From Symbioplanes lichenis (GTDB taxonomy: Bacteria; Actinomycetota; Actinomycetes; Mycobacteriales; Micromonosporaceae): a stretch of 64,000 nucleotides of DNA. This document shows, piece by piece, positions 42,991 to 50,683 of the stretch; position 1 is the first letter of the stretch, and each line of letters begins with the position of its first letter. Below the pieces are notes generated by a model. It was not told where the DNA came from. It searched no databases and saw only the letters and a list, made by a program, of their open reading frames with translations. Position numbers and translations under genes: made by a program. The stretch is taken from assembly GCF_030709675.1 (NCBI RefSeq), contig NZ_JAUZQD010000006.1, forward strand, positions 434,001 to 498,000, in the 5' to 3' direction.

Positions 42991-43110
42991 GGCGGAGGCA
43001 GGAGCAAGGGCGAGGGCGGAGGCAGGAGCAAGGGCGAGAGCGGAGGCAGGAGCAAGGGCGAGAGCGGAGGCAGGAGCAAGGGCGAGAGCGGAGGCAGGAG
43101 CAAGGGCGAG
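42991..43110. repeat. Five-copy 24-bp tandem repeat
   Basis: Five copies of a 24-bp unit (GCGGAGGCAGGAGCAAGGGC core) run head to tail. The first two differ from the last three only at the first base (GG versus AG). The unit keeps frame and would encode (G/S)GGRSKGE on the plus strand or ALALAPAS-like repeats on the minus strand. It lies in the divergent gap before the regulator start at 43138. Whether it is translated is unclear. Confidence 0.9.
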
Positions 43111-43137
43111 GGCCAGAGCGGGAGCACGGGCCCGGGA

Positions 43138-45432
43138 ATGGCAGGCCGACGGGTTTCGTCCCGCTCCCCCGCGTGCTCCACTGGCCGGGTGGTAGTCGTC
43201 GTCGGGGTGGACGGCGCCGGGCGTACGCATCGACTGCGCGAGCTCGCCGCCGACGCCGCCGCGCCCGCGTGGTGGCCCACCGCGCTCACCGGCCCGCCGG
43301 GCCGGCTGATCCTCGTGGACGACGCCCACCGCCTCGACGCCACCGCCCTGCGAGAGCTGACCGCCGCCGCCCGAGCCGGAGAAGACCTGGCCATGGCGCG
43401 GCGGCCGACGATCCAGCAGCCGGAGCTGGCCGAGCTCGACGAAGCCGCCGCGGCGGGCGGGGTGGAGATCCTGGCCCCGCTCGGCCCCGACGGCGTCGCC
43501 CGGCTCGTCGCCACGATCACCGGCCGCCCGGTGTCGCCCGCGGTGGCCGCGGCCGTGCTCGCAGCCTCGGCGGGACTGCCCGCAGTCGCCGCCGCGGTCG
43601 CCGCCGCACCCCCGGACACGCCGGCGCCGGCGCTGCTGGCCCGGGTGCAACGGCGTTTCGCCGCCCTCGACCCGCCCATCGTCACGGTTGCCCGGATGCT
43701 GGCCCTGGAACTGGACCTCCCCGACCACGTCCTGGCCGAAGCGAGCAAGGCCGAGGTGGCCACCGCGCTGCGGATCCTGCGCGACGAGGGTCTGCTCGTG
43801 CCGGACGGCGACCGGATGATCCCGGCGGTGGCCGTGGCGGTGCTCGCCGAGCTCCCCGCCGCCGAGCGCCGGCGACTCCACGACGCGGTCGCGCGGGCCC
43901 TCCTGGCGGCCCGGGCCGACCCCGTCACCGCGGCCACGCAGCTCCGGGCGGCCCGCGCGGTCACGCCGGTCGCCGCGACGGTCTATCGGGAGGCGGGCGA
44001 GCGGCTGCGCTTCGACGATCCGGCGGGCGCGCTCGGCTGGTTCGACGACGCCGTGGACGCCGGGGCGGAACCGGCGACCGTGGCGGCGGGGCGGGCGGAG
44101 GCGAGCGCCCTGCTGGGTCTGCCGATCGAGACGGACCAGGCCGGGGTGGACGCGGACCGGCTCGCCCTGGTCGAGGGCGCGGTCGCCGCCCACCACGGGC
44201 GCTCCGCCCGGGCCGCCGAGCTGCTGCTCAGCGCGGCCGGACCCGGGACCGTCCTGGCCGTACCGTCGCAGGTGGGTCTGGGGCAGGTGCCCACGCCCAC
44301 CGCGCAGGCCCCGACGGCTCTGCTCCGGCTCGCGGAGGGTGCCCGCGCGGCCGGCGACCCGGAAGCCGCCCTGCCGATGCTGATCGAGGCGGCCGAGGAG
44401 TACGAGCGCCGCCCGCCCGCCCTCGTCCTGCCGGACACCCCGCACGCACTCGCCGCCGTCGTCGCCGTGACCGCCGGCGACGTGGCCACGGCGGAGGACC
44501 TGCTGCGCCGGAGCGGTGACGCCGGCGGTCCGGTCTTCGCGGAGCGGCACCGGCTGCTCCTGGCCTGGGCCCGGATGCGCGCCGGCCGCTACGACACCGC
44601 GCTGGCCGAGCTCAGCCGGCGGCCCGGGGCCGAGCAGCCGGGGCGCGAGCGGCTGCTGCGGGCGGCCGTCGCGGCGGGGATCGCCCGGCGGCGCGGGGAC
44701 ATCGCCGGGCTGCGCGAGGCCTGGACCGGCGCCGAGCCGCTGCTGGCCCGCCGCACGGCCGACCTGTGGCAGCTGGAGGCGATCGAGGAGCTCGCCGTGG
44801 CCGCGGCCCGCCTGCGCCGCCCGGGCCGGGCCGAGCCGGTGCTCGAGCTGCTGGAGGCGATCGTGACACGGCTCGGCCGGCCGCCCGCGTGGTCGGTGGC
44901 GCTCGGCTGGATCCGGCTGCACATGGCGGTGGTGACCGAGGACGCGGACGCGGCGGCCAAGGTGGCGGGACAGTTGTCCACCGTGGTGACCGGCGCCGCC
45001 CGGCCACGGGCCCAGTGCGCCGCCGCCGAGCTGTGGGCCGGGGTGCTGGCCGGGGACGTCGACCCCGCCGCGACGGTGGCGGTCACCGAGGAGCTGCACG
45101 CCGCGGAGCTGCCGTGGGAGGCGTCCCGGCTGGCGGGCCAGGCCGCCGTGCGTACGAGTGACGCGGTCGCCGCCCGGCACCTGCTGGAGCGGGCCCGGGA
45201 GCTGGCCGAGCCGGACCGCGCCGCCACCGCGACCGGCGACGCCGGGCTCTCCGACCGGGAGCTCGCCGTCGCCCGCCTGGTGCTCGCGGGCAGCACCCAC
45301 CGCGAGATCGGCGCCCAGCTCTACATCGCGCCGAAGACGGTCGAGCACCACGTCGCCCGCATCCGGGTCAAGCTCGGCACCACCACCCGGGCGGAGATGC
45401 TGGCCGTCCTGCGCGAGATCCTCACCCGTTGA
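43138..45432 (+). CDS. LuxR-type ATP-binding (LAL/IniR-like) transcriptional regulator
   Basis: From the ATG at 43138 the protein is 764 residues; an in-frame extension through the 24-bp repeats is possible, because the ribosome site is poor. A degenerate Walker A (GVDGAGRT, 23-30, Lys replaced by Arg) and Walker B (LILVDDAH) mark an AAA-like ATPase. TPR-like helices fill residues 250-690. The C-terminus is a LuxR HTH (LSDRELAVARLVLAGSTHRE, then KTVEHHVARIRVKLG). The next gene is IniB-like. In mycobacteria the iniBAC operon is controlled by the LuxR-type IniR, reported to respond to trehalose, so this is the likely local counterpart. Confidence 0.85.
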   Translation: MAGRRVSSRSPACSTGRVVVVVGVDGAGRTHRLRELAADAAAPAWWPTALTGPPGRLILVDDAHRLDATALRELTAAARAGEDLAMARRPTIQQPELAELDEAAAAGGVEILAPLGPDGVARLVATITGRPVSPAVAAAVLAASAGLPAVAAAVAAAPPDTPAPALLARVQRRFAALDPPIVTVARMLALELDLPDHVLAEASKAEVATALRILRDEGLLVPDGDRMIPAVAVAVLAELPAAERRRLHDAVARALLAARADPVTAATQLRAARAVTPVAATVYREAGERLRFDDPAGALGWFDDAVDAGAEPATVAAGRAEASALLGLPIETDQAGVDADRLALVEGAVAAHHGRSARAAELLLSAAGPGTVLAVPSQVGLGQVPTPTAQAPTALLRLAEGARAAGDPEAALPMLIEAAEEYERRPPALVLPDTPHALAAVVAVTAGDVATAEDLLRRSGDAGGPVFAERHRLLLAWARMRAGRYDTALAELSRRPGAEQPGRERLLRAAVAAGIARRRGDIAGLREAWTGAEPLLARRTADLWQLEAIEELAVAAARLRRPGRAEPVLELLEAIVTRLGRPPAWSVALGWIRLHMAVVTEDADAAAKVAGQLSTVVTGAARPRAQCAAAELWAGVLAGDVDPAATVAVTEELHAAELPWEASRLAGQAAVRTSDAVAARHLLERARELAEPDRAATATGDAGLSDRELAVARLVLAGSTHREIGAQLYIAPKTVEHHVARIRVKLGTTTRAEMLAVLREILTR

Positions 45433-45468
45433 GCTGGACTGCGAGGCGGATCAACGACACGAGGCTGT

Positions 45469-45509
45469 GACACCCCCCATGACGGCTTCTACACCAGGGG
45501 GGACACCCC
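45469..45509 (+). promoter_or_regulatory. Direct repeat GACACCCC upstream of the iniB-like gene
   Basis: GACACCCC occurs at 45469-45476 and 45502-45509, 33 bp apart (about three helical turns). A C6 / G6 inverted pair (45473-45478, 45497-45502) lies between them. It sits 79-120 bp upstream of the iniB-like start and directly after the LuxR-type gene. It is a candidate site for that regulator, which is inference. Confidence 0.4.
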
Positions 45510-45587
45510 GATGCCCGGACCGGGCCGCGGGTCGCACGCTGGTGCGGTGTCCGGGTGAACCTGACGCACACCGAGCGAGGAGAGACC

Positions 45588-46796
45588 ATGACCGTGGACG
45601 CCACCCAAGCCCTGAAGGACTTCATCACCAACCTGCTGACCGACCGCGACTTCGCCGCGAAGTACGCCGAGGACCCCTCGGGCACGCTGACCGCCGAGGG
45701 CGTCACCGACTGCGACCTGTCCGAGGTCGACGTGCCCGAGGTCACCGCGCTGGCCGCCGCCGGCCCGGGCGTCTCCGAGGGCACCCGTGAGGCCCTGCAA
45801 AGCTACACCAGCGGCGGCGGCAGCGGCGGGCACAGCGGAGGCAGCGGCGGGCACTCGTCGCCCCCGCCCGCCGCGACCGGCACGCAGTCGGTCGAGCACG
45901 TCGCCCAGCACCTCAACTACGTCACCTACGCCACGTACGAGGGCGACGACTACATCACGCAGAACCTCGACCTCAGCTTCACCAAGGTGACCGACAACAG
46001 CCTCGACGTCGACGTGGACGGCAACGTCTTCGGCGGCCTGGACATCGACAACAAGAACACCAACGTCGACGTGTCCGGCGACGGCGCCGTGGCCGGCACC
46101 GGCGACGGCGACGTCAACGCCGCCACCGGCGACCGGGCCGTGGCCGAGAGCGGCCCCGGCGACGCCGTCGCGGCGACCGGCACCGGCTCCACCGCGGTGG
46201 GCGGCAACCTCACCTCGGCCGGCGGGGACGGCTCGCAGATCATCGGCGGCTCGAACTTCGGGCAGGCCAACACCGGCGACGGCGCCGTGCAGGTCGGCGA
46301 CGACCTGTCGGGCGCGGTCAACACCGGCGTCAACACCGGCATCGTGGCCGACGAGCTCGACGACGCCGTGGTCGGCGACGGCAACCAGACCGCCCAGGTG
46401 GACGGCAGCGCCGACGAGTCGGTCATCAACTTCGGCGGCGGCGACGTCACCAACTTGCCGGACGCCGAGATCGACGACAGCGCCGTGTCCTTCGGCGACG
46501 GCGATGCCACCAACGTGTCGGGCAACACCGCCTCCCAGGGGTCGGCGATCTCCGGCACCGGCGACGCGCGCGGCAGCTTCTCCGACGACGACACGACGAT
46601 CAACGACAACGACACGACGGTGAACGACAACGACACGACCGTGACCACGGTGGAGGACAACGACACCACGACGGTCAACGACAACGACACGTCGATCAGC
46701 GACAACGACACCCGCGTCGACGTCGACACCGACATCCGGACGTCCGACGACGACACCGTCGAGAGCGGTGACGACACCACGATCGTCGCCGGTTGA
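45588..46796 (+). CDS. iniB: IniB-like protein with acidic C-terminal repeats
   Basis: The 402-residue protein starts at the ATG at 45588 behind GAGGAGAGA. Residues 1-65 form the IniB N-terminal domain (LKDFITNLLTDRDFAAKYAE, then DPSGTL). A Gly/Ser/His linker follows at 72-100. Next come beta-rich repeats with alternating Gly/Asp/Asn (GDGAVAGTGDGD, GDGAVQVGDDLSGAVNTGVN). Residues about 335-400 are a very acidic tail with repeated NDNDT. There is no signal peptide or anchor. Mycobacterial IniB is likewise a Gly/Ala-rich repeat protein induced by wall-active drugs. It is the first gene of the dynamin locus. Confidence 0.82.
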   Translation: MTVDATQALKDFITNLLTDRDFAAKYAEDPSGTLTAEGVTDCDLSEVDVPEVTALAAAGPGVSEGTREALQSYTSGGGSGGHSGGSGGHSSPPPAATGTQSVEHVAQHLNYVTYATYEGDDYITQNLDLSFTKVTDNSLDVDVDGNVFGGLDIDNKNTNVDVSGDGAVAGTGDGDVNAATGDRAVAESGPGDAVAATGTGSTAVGGNLTSAGGDGSQIIGGSNFGQANTGDGAVQVGDDLSGAVNTGVNTGIVADELDDAVVGDGNQTAQVDGSADESVINFGGGDVTNLPDAEIDDSAVSFGDGDATNVSGNTASQGSAISGTGDARGSFSDDDTTINDNDTTVNDNDTTVTTVEDNDTTTVNDNDTSISDNDTRVDVDTDIRTSDDDTVESGDDTTIVAG

Positions 46797-46830
46797 GCAG
46801 CCGTACCGGCGGTCCGGGTGCGAACGGAGG

Positions 46831-46866
46831 GTCCCGGCGGCGGCGGAACGACCCCGCCGCCGGGAC
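46831..46866 (+). terminator. Perfect 13-bp hairpin between iniB-like and iniA-like genes
   Basis: GTCCCGGCGGCGG (46831-46843) pairs with 46854-46866 around a 10-nt loop. It lies 35 bp after the iniB-like stop and 33 bp before the GTG of the first GTPase. It could partly terminate transcription so that the repeat protein exceeds the GTPases, or stabilise the iniB mRNA end. Confidence 0.55.
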
Positions 46867-46899
46867 GGCACCCGGCGCGTACGGCGAGAGGAGTGAGCC

Positions 46900-48669
46900 G
46901 TGACCGAGTCCGCGAGCCAGGCGGTCGCCCTGGTCGATCTGGGCCTGCAGGCCTGTACGGCCTACGACCGCCCCGACGCGGCGGCCCGGCTCGCCGCCGC
47001 CCGCACCGCCCTGGCCGATCCCGTCACGCACGTGGTCGTGGCCGGCGAGTTCAAGCAGGGCAAGAGCAGCCTGGTCAACGCCCTGGTCGGCGCGAACGTC
47101 TGCACCGTGGACGACGACGTGGCCACGGCCCTGCCGACCTATGTGCGCCACGGCGAGAAACCCGAGGCGATCCTGCTGGCCGACACCGGCCGCGACCCGA
47201 TCCCCCTGGCCGACGTGGGCAAGTACGTGGTGGAGGGCACCCGGGAGGCCCGGGTCACCGGCGTCGAGGTTCGGATCCCGCGCAAGCTGCTGGCCGGCGG
47301 GCTGGTGCTCGTGGACACGCCGGGGGTCGGCGGGCTGTCCTCGCCGCACGCCGCCGCCAGCCTGGCCGCCGTGTCGATGGCTGACGCGGTGATCTTCGTG
47401 ACCGGCGCCGCGCAGGAGCTCACCGGCAGCGAGGTCGAGTTCCTGCGGCGGGCCCGGGCTCTGTGCGAGGTCGTCATCTGCGTCCTCACCAAGACCGATT
47501 TCTATCCGGCGTGGCGGCGGGTCCGGGAGCTGGACGAGCAGCACCTCGCCGAGCACTGCCCGATGCCCCTGCTGCCGGTGTCCTCCGCGCTGCGCTCGCG
47601 CGCGATCAAGGTCAACGACGCCGCGCTGAACGCCGAGTCCGGCTTCACCGAGCTGGTCGCGTTCCTGACCGAGCGGATCGGCGGGTCCGCGGCCGACCGG
47701 CTGGCGGCCGGGGCGGTGGCGGAGGTGGCCGGCCTGTGCGACCAGCTGGACGCCCACTTCTCGGCCGAGCGCGCGGCGCTGGCCGACCCCGCGGCCGCCC
47801 AGCGCGTCGTGGCCGAGCTCACCGCGGCGAAGGCGCAGGTGGAGGCGCTCAAGAGCGCGGCCGCCAAGTGGAACCAGACGCTCACCGACGGGGTGTCCGA
47901 CCTCATGGCCGACATCGACCACGACCTGCGGACCCGGGTCCGGGCCGTCCTCGCCGAGGCGGACACCGAGATCGAGGCCGCCGACCCCGCCGACACCTGG
48001 CCCGAGATGGAGCCCTGGCTGCGGTCCCGGCTGGCCGACGAGCTGCTGACCAACTACGACCTGCTCCGCGTACGCGCGACCGAGCTGAGCGAGCGCGTCG
48101 GCACGCACTTCCTCCAGGCCTCGGGCGGGCTGCTCGAACGGCTCGCCGTGGACGACCCCGCGCGGCTCGCCACCGTCGACGGCTTCGAGCACAAGATCGA
48201 CCTGGCCCGGATGCGGGTCGCCAAGCAGGCCATGGTCGCGCTGAAGAACGCGTACGGCGGGGCCCTGATGTTCATCATCCTGGGCAGCCTGGTCGGCGTG
48301 TCCCTGGGCCCCATCGGCATCGGGATCGGCCTGGTCATGGGGCATCGCGGGCTGCGCGAGGAGAAGAAACGGCAGCTGCAGCGGCGCCGCGCCGAGGCCC
48401 GCAACGCGGTCCGGCGCTACTGCGACGAGGTCACCTTCGTGGCCGGCAAGGACTCGCGCGACACGCTGCGCCGGGTCCAGCGGCAGCTGCGCGACCACTA
48501 CAGCGGGCTGGCCGAGGAGCTCAACCGCTCCAACGCGCAGGCGCTGGCCAGCGCGTCCGAGGCGGCGACCCGCGGTCGCAGCGACCGGGACCAGCGGCTC
48601 AAGGACGTGGACGCCGAGCTGGCCCGGGTCCGGCGGCTGCGGGAGCGCGCGCTGGCGGTGCTGGGATGA
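46900..48669 (+). CDS. iniA: Dynamin-like GTPase (IniA-like)
   Basis: The 589-residue protein starts at GTG with GAGAGGAG upstream. GTPase motifs: G1 GEFKQGKSS (49-57), G3 DTPGVGG, G4 TKTD. Long helical stalk segments flank a hydrophobic hairpin (about 453-480, LMFIILGSLVGVSLGPIGIG), the expected membrane-insertion paddle. A long C-terminal coiled coil follows. Mycobacterial IniA is a membrane-remodelling dynamin induced by isoniazid. The stop overlaps the next GTPase gene (ATGA). It is probably involved in membrane repair or envelope stress. Confidence 0.9.
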   Translation: MTESASQAVALVDLGLQACTAYDRPDAAARLAAARTALADPVTHVVVAGEFKQGKSSLVNALVGANVCTVDDDVATALPTYVRHGEKPEAILLADTGRDPIPLADVGKYVVEGTREARVTGVEVRIPRKLLAGGLVLVDTPGVGGLSSPHAAASLAAVSMADAVIFVTGAAQELTGSEVEFLRRARALCEVVICVLTKTDFYPAWRRVRELDEQHLAEHCPMPLLPVSSALRSRAIKVNDAALNAESGFTELVAFLTERIGGSAADRLAAGAVAEVAGLCDQLDAHFSAERAALADPAAAQRVVAELTAAKAQVEALKSAAAKWNQTLTDGVSDLMADIDHDLRTRVRAVLAEADTEIEAADPADTWPEMEPWLRSRLADELLTNYDLLRVRATELSERVGTHFLQASGGLLERLAVDDPARLATVDGFEHKIDLARMRVAKQAMVALKNAYGGALMFIILGSLVGVSLGPIGIGIGLVMGHRGLREEKKRQLQRRRAEARNAVRRYCDEVTFVAGKDSRDTLRRVQRQLRDHYSGLAEELNRSNAQALASASEAATRGRSDRDQRLKDVDAELARVRRLRERALAVLG

Positions 48670-50135
48670 GCCTGCTCGACCGGACGCGGACCGTGCTCGA
48701 CCAGGCCGTCGACGTCTACCGGGGCACCGAGCTGGGCGGGCGGCTGGCCGGGATGCGCGAGCGTCTCGACGCGCCGCTGCGGGTGGCCCTCGCCGGGCGG
48801 GTCAAGGCGGGCAAGTCCACGCTGCTCAACGCGCTCGTCGGGGAGCGGCTGGCCCCGACCGGCACGGGCGAGTGCACGCGGATCGTCACGTGGTACCAGG
48901 ACGGGACCGCCTATCAGGTGCGCGCGCTGCCCCTCCAAGGGCCGCCCCGGCCGCTGCGGTTCACCCGGGAGGACGGGGTCATCGACGTCGACCTGGGCGG
49001 GCTGGCGGCGGAGGACGTCGGGCAGCTGGTCGTGACGTGGCCGGCCCGGGCGCTGCGTACGGTCACGCTGATCGACACCCCGGGCATCGGCTCGCTGTCC
49101 GAGCGGACCGTCGCGCGCACGTGGGACCTGCTCGTGCCCGACGACGAGGAGACGCCGGCGGACGCGGTCGTCTACCTGCTGCGGCACCTGCACGCGGGCG
49201 ACGTCGAGTTCCTGCGCGCCTTCCACGACACCGAGGTGGCCCGGCCGAGCCCGGTGAACGCGATCGGGGTGCTGTCGCGGGCCGACGAGATCGGGGTGGG
49301 GCGGCTGGACTCGATGGCCTCGGCGCGCCGGATCGCGGCCCGGCTGGGGACCGATGCCAACGTGCGGCGGCTGGTGCAGTCGGTCGTACCGGTGGCGGGG
49401 TTGCTGGCCGAGACGGCCGTGACCCTGACCGAGGTGGAGGTCGCCCGGCTGCGCCGGATCGCCGCGCTGCCCGTGCGCGAGGCCGAGGACCTGCTGCTGT
49501 CGGCCGACCGGTTCGTCAACACGATGCCCGAGGTCGGGCTGACCACCCTGGAACGCGAGGCCCTGCTGGGCCGGTTCGGCCTCTTCGGCGTACGGCTGAC
49601 CAGCACGCTGCTCCGCCGCCAGGTCGCGACCACCGCCACCGGGCTGTCCCGCGAGCTGGCCGAGCGCAGCGGGCTCACCCAGCTCCGCGAGATCATCGGC
49701 TCGCTCTTCCTGGAACGCCGCGACGTGCTCAAGTGCCGGTCCGCGCTGCTCGCGCTGGCCGAAACCACCCGGGCGTACGTGCGGCCGGGCGGCGACGCGG
49801 TGGCCGCGGAGGTGGAGGAGCTGCTCGCCTCGGCGCACCCGTTCAACGAGCTGCGCGTGCTGTCGAGCCTGCGGGCGGGCTGGATCACCGGCAGGCCGGA
49901 CGTCACCGCCGAGCTGGAACGGCTGATCGGCGGCGCGGGCGGCTCCCCGTGCGAGCGGCTCGGCCTGCCCCCGGACGCCGGGCCCGCGGACCAGGCGCGG
50001 ACGGCGGCTGCGGCCCTCGAGCGCTGGCAGCGCCGCGCGGAGAACCCCCTGACCAGGTACGAGATGAGCGTCGCCGCCACGGTCGCGGTGCGCTCGTGCG
50101 AGGGGCTGCTGGCCCGGCTGGAGCGGACCCGATGA
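48666..50135 (+). CDS. iniC: Second dynamin-like GTPase (IniC-like)
   Basis: The 489-residue protein is coupled to the iniA-like gene by ATGA. G1 is AGRVKAGKST (43-52) and G3 is DTPGIGS. The G4 region (VLSRADE) has SRAD in place of TKxD, as is common in this group. No transmembrane paddle is seen, so it may act with the membrane-bound IniA-like partner, as paired bacterial dynamins do. The stalk is helical throughout. It ends 5 bp from a convergent acidic-protein gene. Confidence 0.88.
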   Translation: MSLLDRTRTVLDQAVDVYRGTELGGRLAGMRERLDAPLRVALAGRVKAGKSTLLNALVGERLAPTGTGECTRIVTWYQDGTAYQVRALPLQGPPRPLRFTREDGVIDVDLGGLAAEDVGQLVVTWPARALRTVTLIDTPGIGSLSERTVARTWDLLVPDDEETPADAVVYLLRHLHAGDVEFLRAFHDTEVARPSPVNAIGVLSRADEIGVGRLDSMASARRIAARLGTDANVRRLVQSVVPVAGLLAETAVTLTEVEVARLRRIAALPVREAEDLLLSADRFVNTMPEVGLTTLEREALLGRFGLFGVRLTSTLLRRQVATTATGLSRELAERSGLTQLREIIGSLFLERRDVLKCRSALLALAETTRAYVRPGGDAVAAEVEELLASAHPFNELRVLSSLRAGWITGRPDVTAELERLIGGAGGSPCERLGLPPDAGPADQARTAAAALERWQRRAENPLTRYEMSVAATVAVRSCEGLLARLERTR

Positions 50136-50140
50136 CCTGC

Positions 50141-50599
50141 TCAGTCCGGCAGGTCGTCGTCGTCCGGCTCCGCCCACGGCTCGTCCACGTCGTCGTCCCA
50201 CGCGGCGGCGGGCGCGTCCGGTGGCGGGGGCTCGTCGCCGCCGGGCTCGTCCCAGGCGACCGGTACGTCCCCGGCGAGCTCGGTCACCTCCTCGTCCGCC
50301 ACGGGCGCCGGGGCCGCTCCCGCCCCGAAGTCGAAGCTCTCCTCCGCGGGCTCCTCCACCGCCGGGGCCGGCGCCGTGGCCAGCAGGCCGAGCCAGTCCG
50401 GGTCGGCCCCGGAGGTGTAGGGCGCCAGATGCTCGGCGATCTCGGGCGGCGCCGTGTCCGCATAGCTGCCCACCGCCTCGGCGACGAGCTCGTCGGGCAG
50501 GCCGGGGTGGCCGGCGGCGCTCAGCAGCTCGCCCGGATCACCGGCCGCGCCACGCGCGCTCAGCTCGGCGAACACGTCGCGGAGGGGGCGAGCAGTCAT
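50141..50599 (-). CDS. Small acidic protein of unknown function
   Basis: The 152-residue protein has a helical N-terminal domain (1-70, LRDVFAELSARGAAGDPGEL, then LPDELVAEAVGSYADTAPPE). A disordered tail dominated by Pro, Ala, Asp and Glu ends in DDDDLPD. No signal peptide or membrane helix is present. The order is GTPases, this gene (opposite strand) and the Hsp70 gene; it diverges from Hsp70 across 84 bp. I do not recognise a named family. The position suggests it belongs functionally to the dynamin/Hsp70 locus. Confidence 0.75.
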   Translation of the reverse strand: MTARPLRDVFAELSARGAAGDPGELLSAAGHPGLPDELVAEAVGSYADTAPPEIAEHLAPYTSGADPDWLGLLATAPAPAVEEPAEESFDFGAGAAPAPVADEEVTELAGDVPVAWDEPGGDEPPPPDAPAAAWDDDVDEPWAEPDDDDLPD

Positions 50600-50683
50600 G
50601 AGCCCACCCTATGAGCATCCGCGCCCGGACCGTACCGGGGAAATCCCCCGGGCCACCCCCACGCCTCTCCTGGAGTGATCGGC

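Noticed and set aside
42991..43110. CRISPR-like direct repeats
   Set aside because: The 24-bp units are contiguous with no spacers and no cas genes are nearby.
42334..45351. 1005-residue minus-strand frame containing ALALAPAS repeats
   Set aside because: It runs opposite the LuxR-type regulator, has no recognisable motif and no start context; only the tandem repeat makes it look structured.
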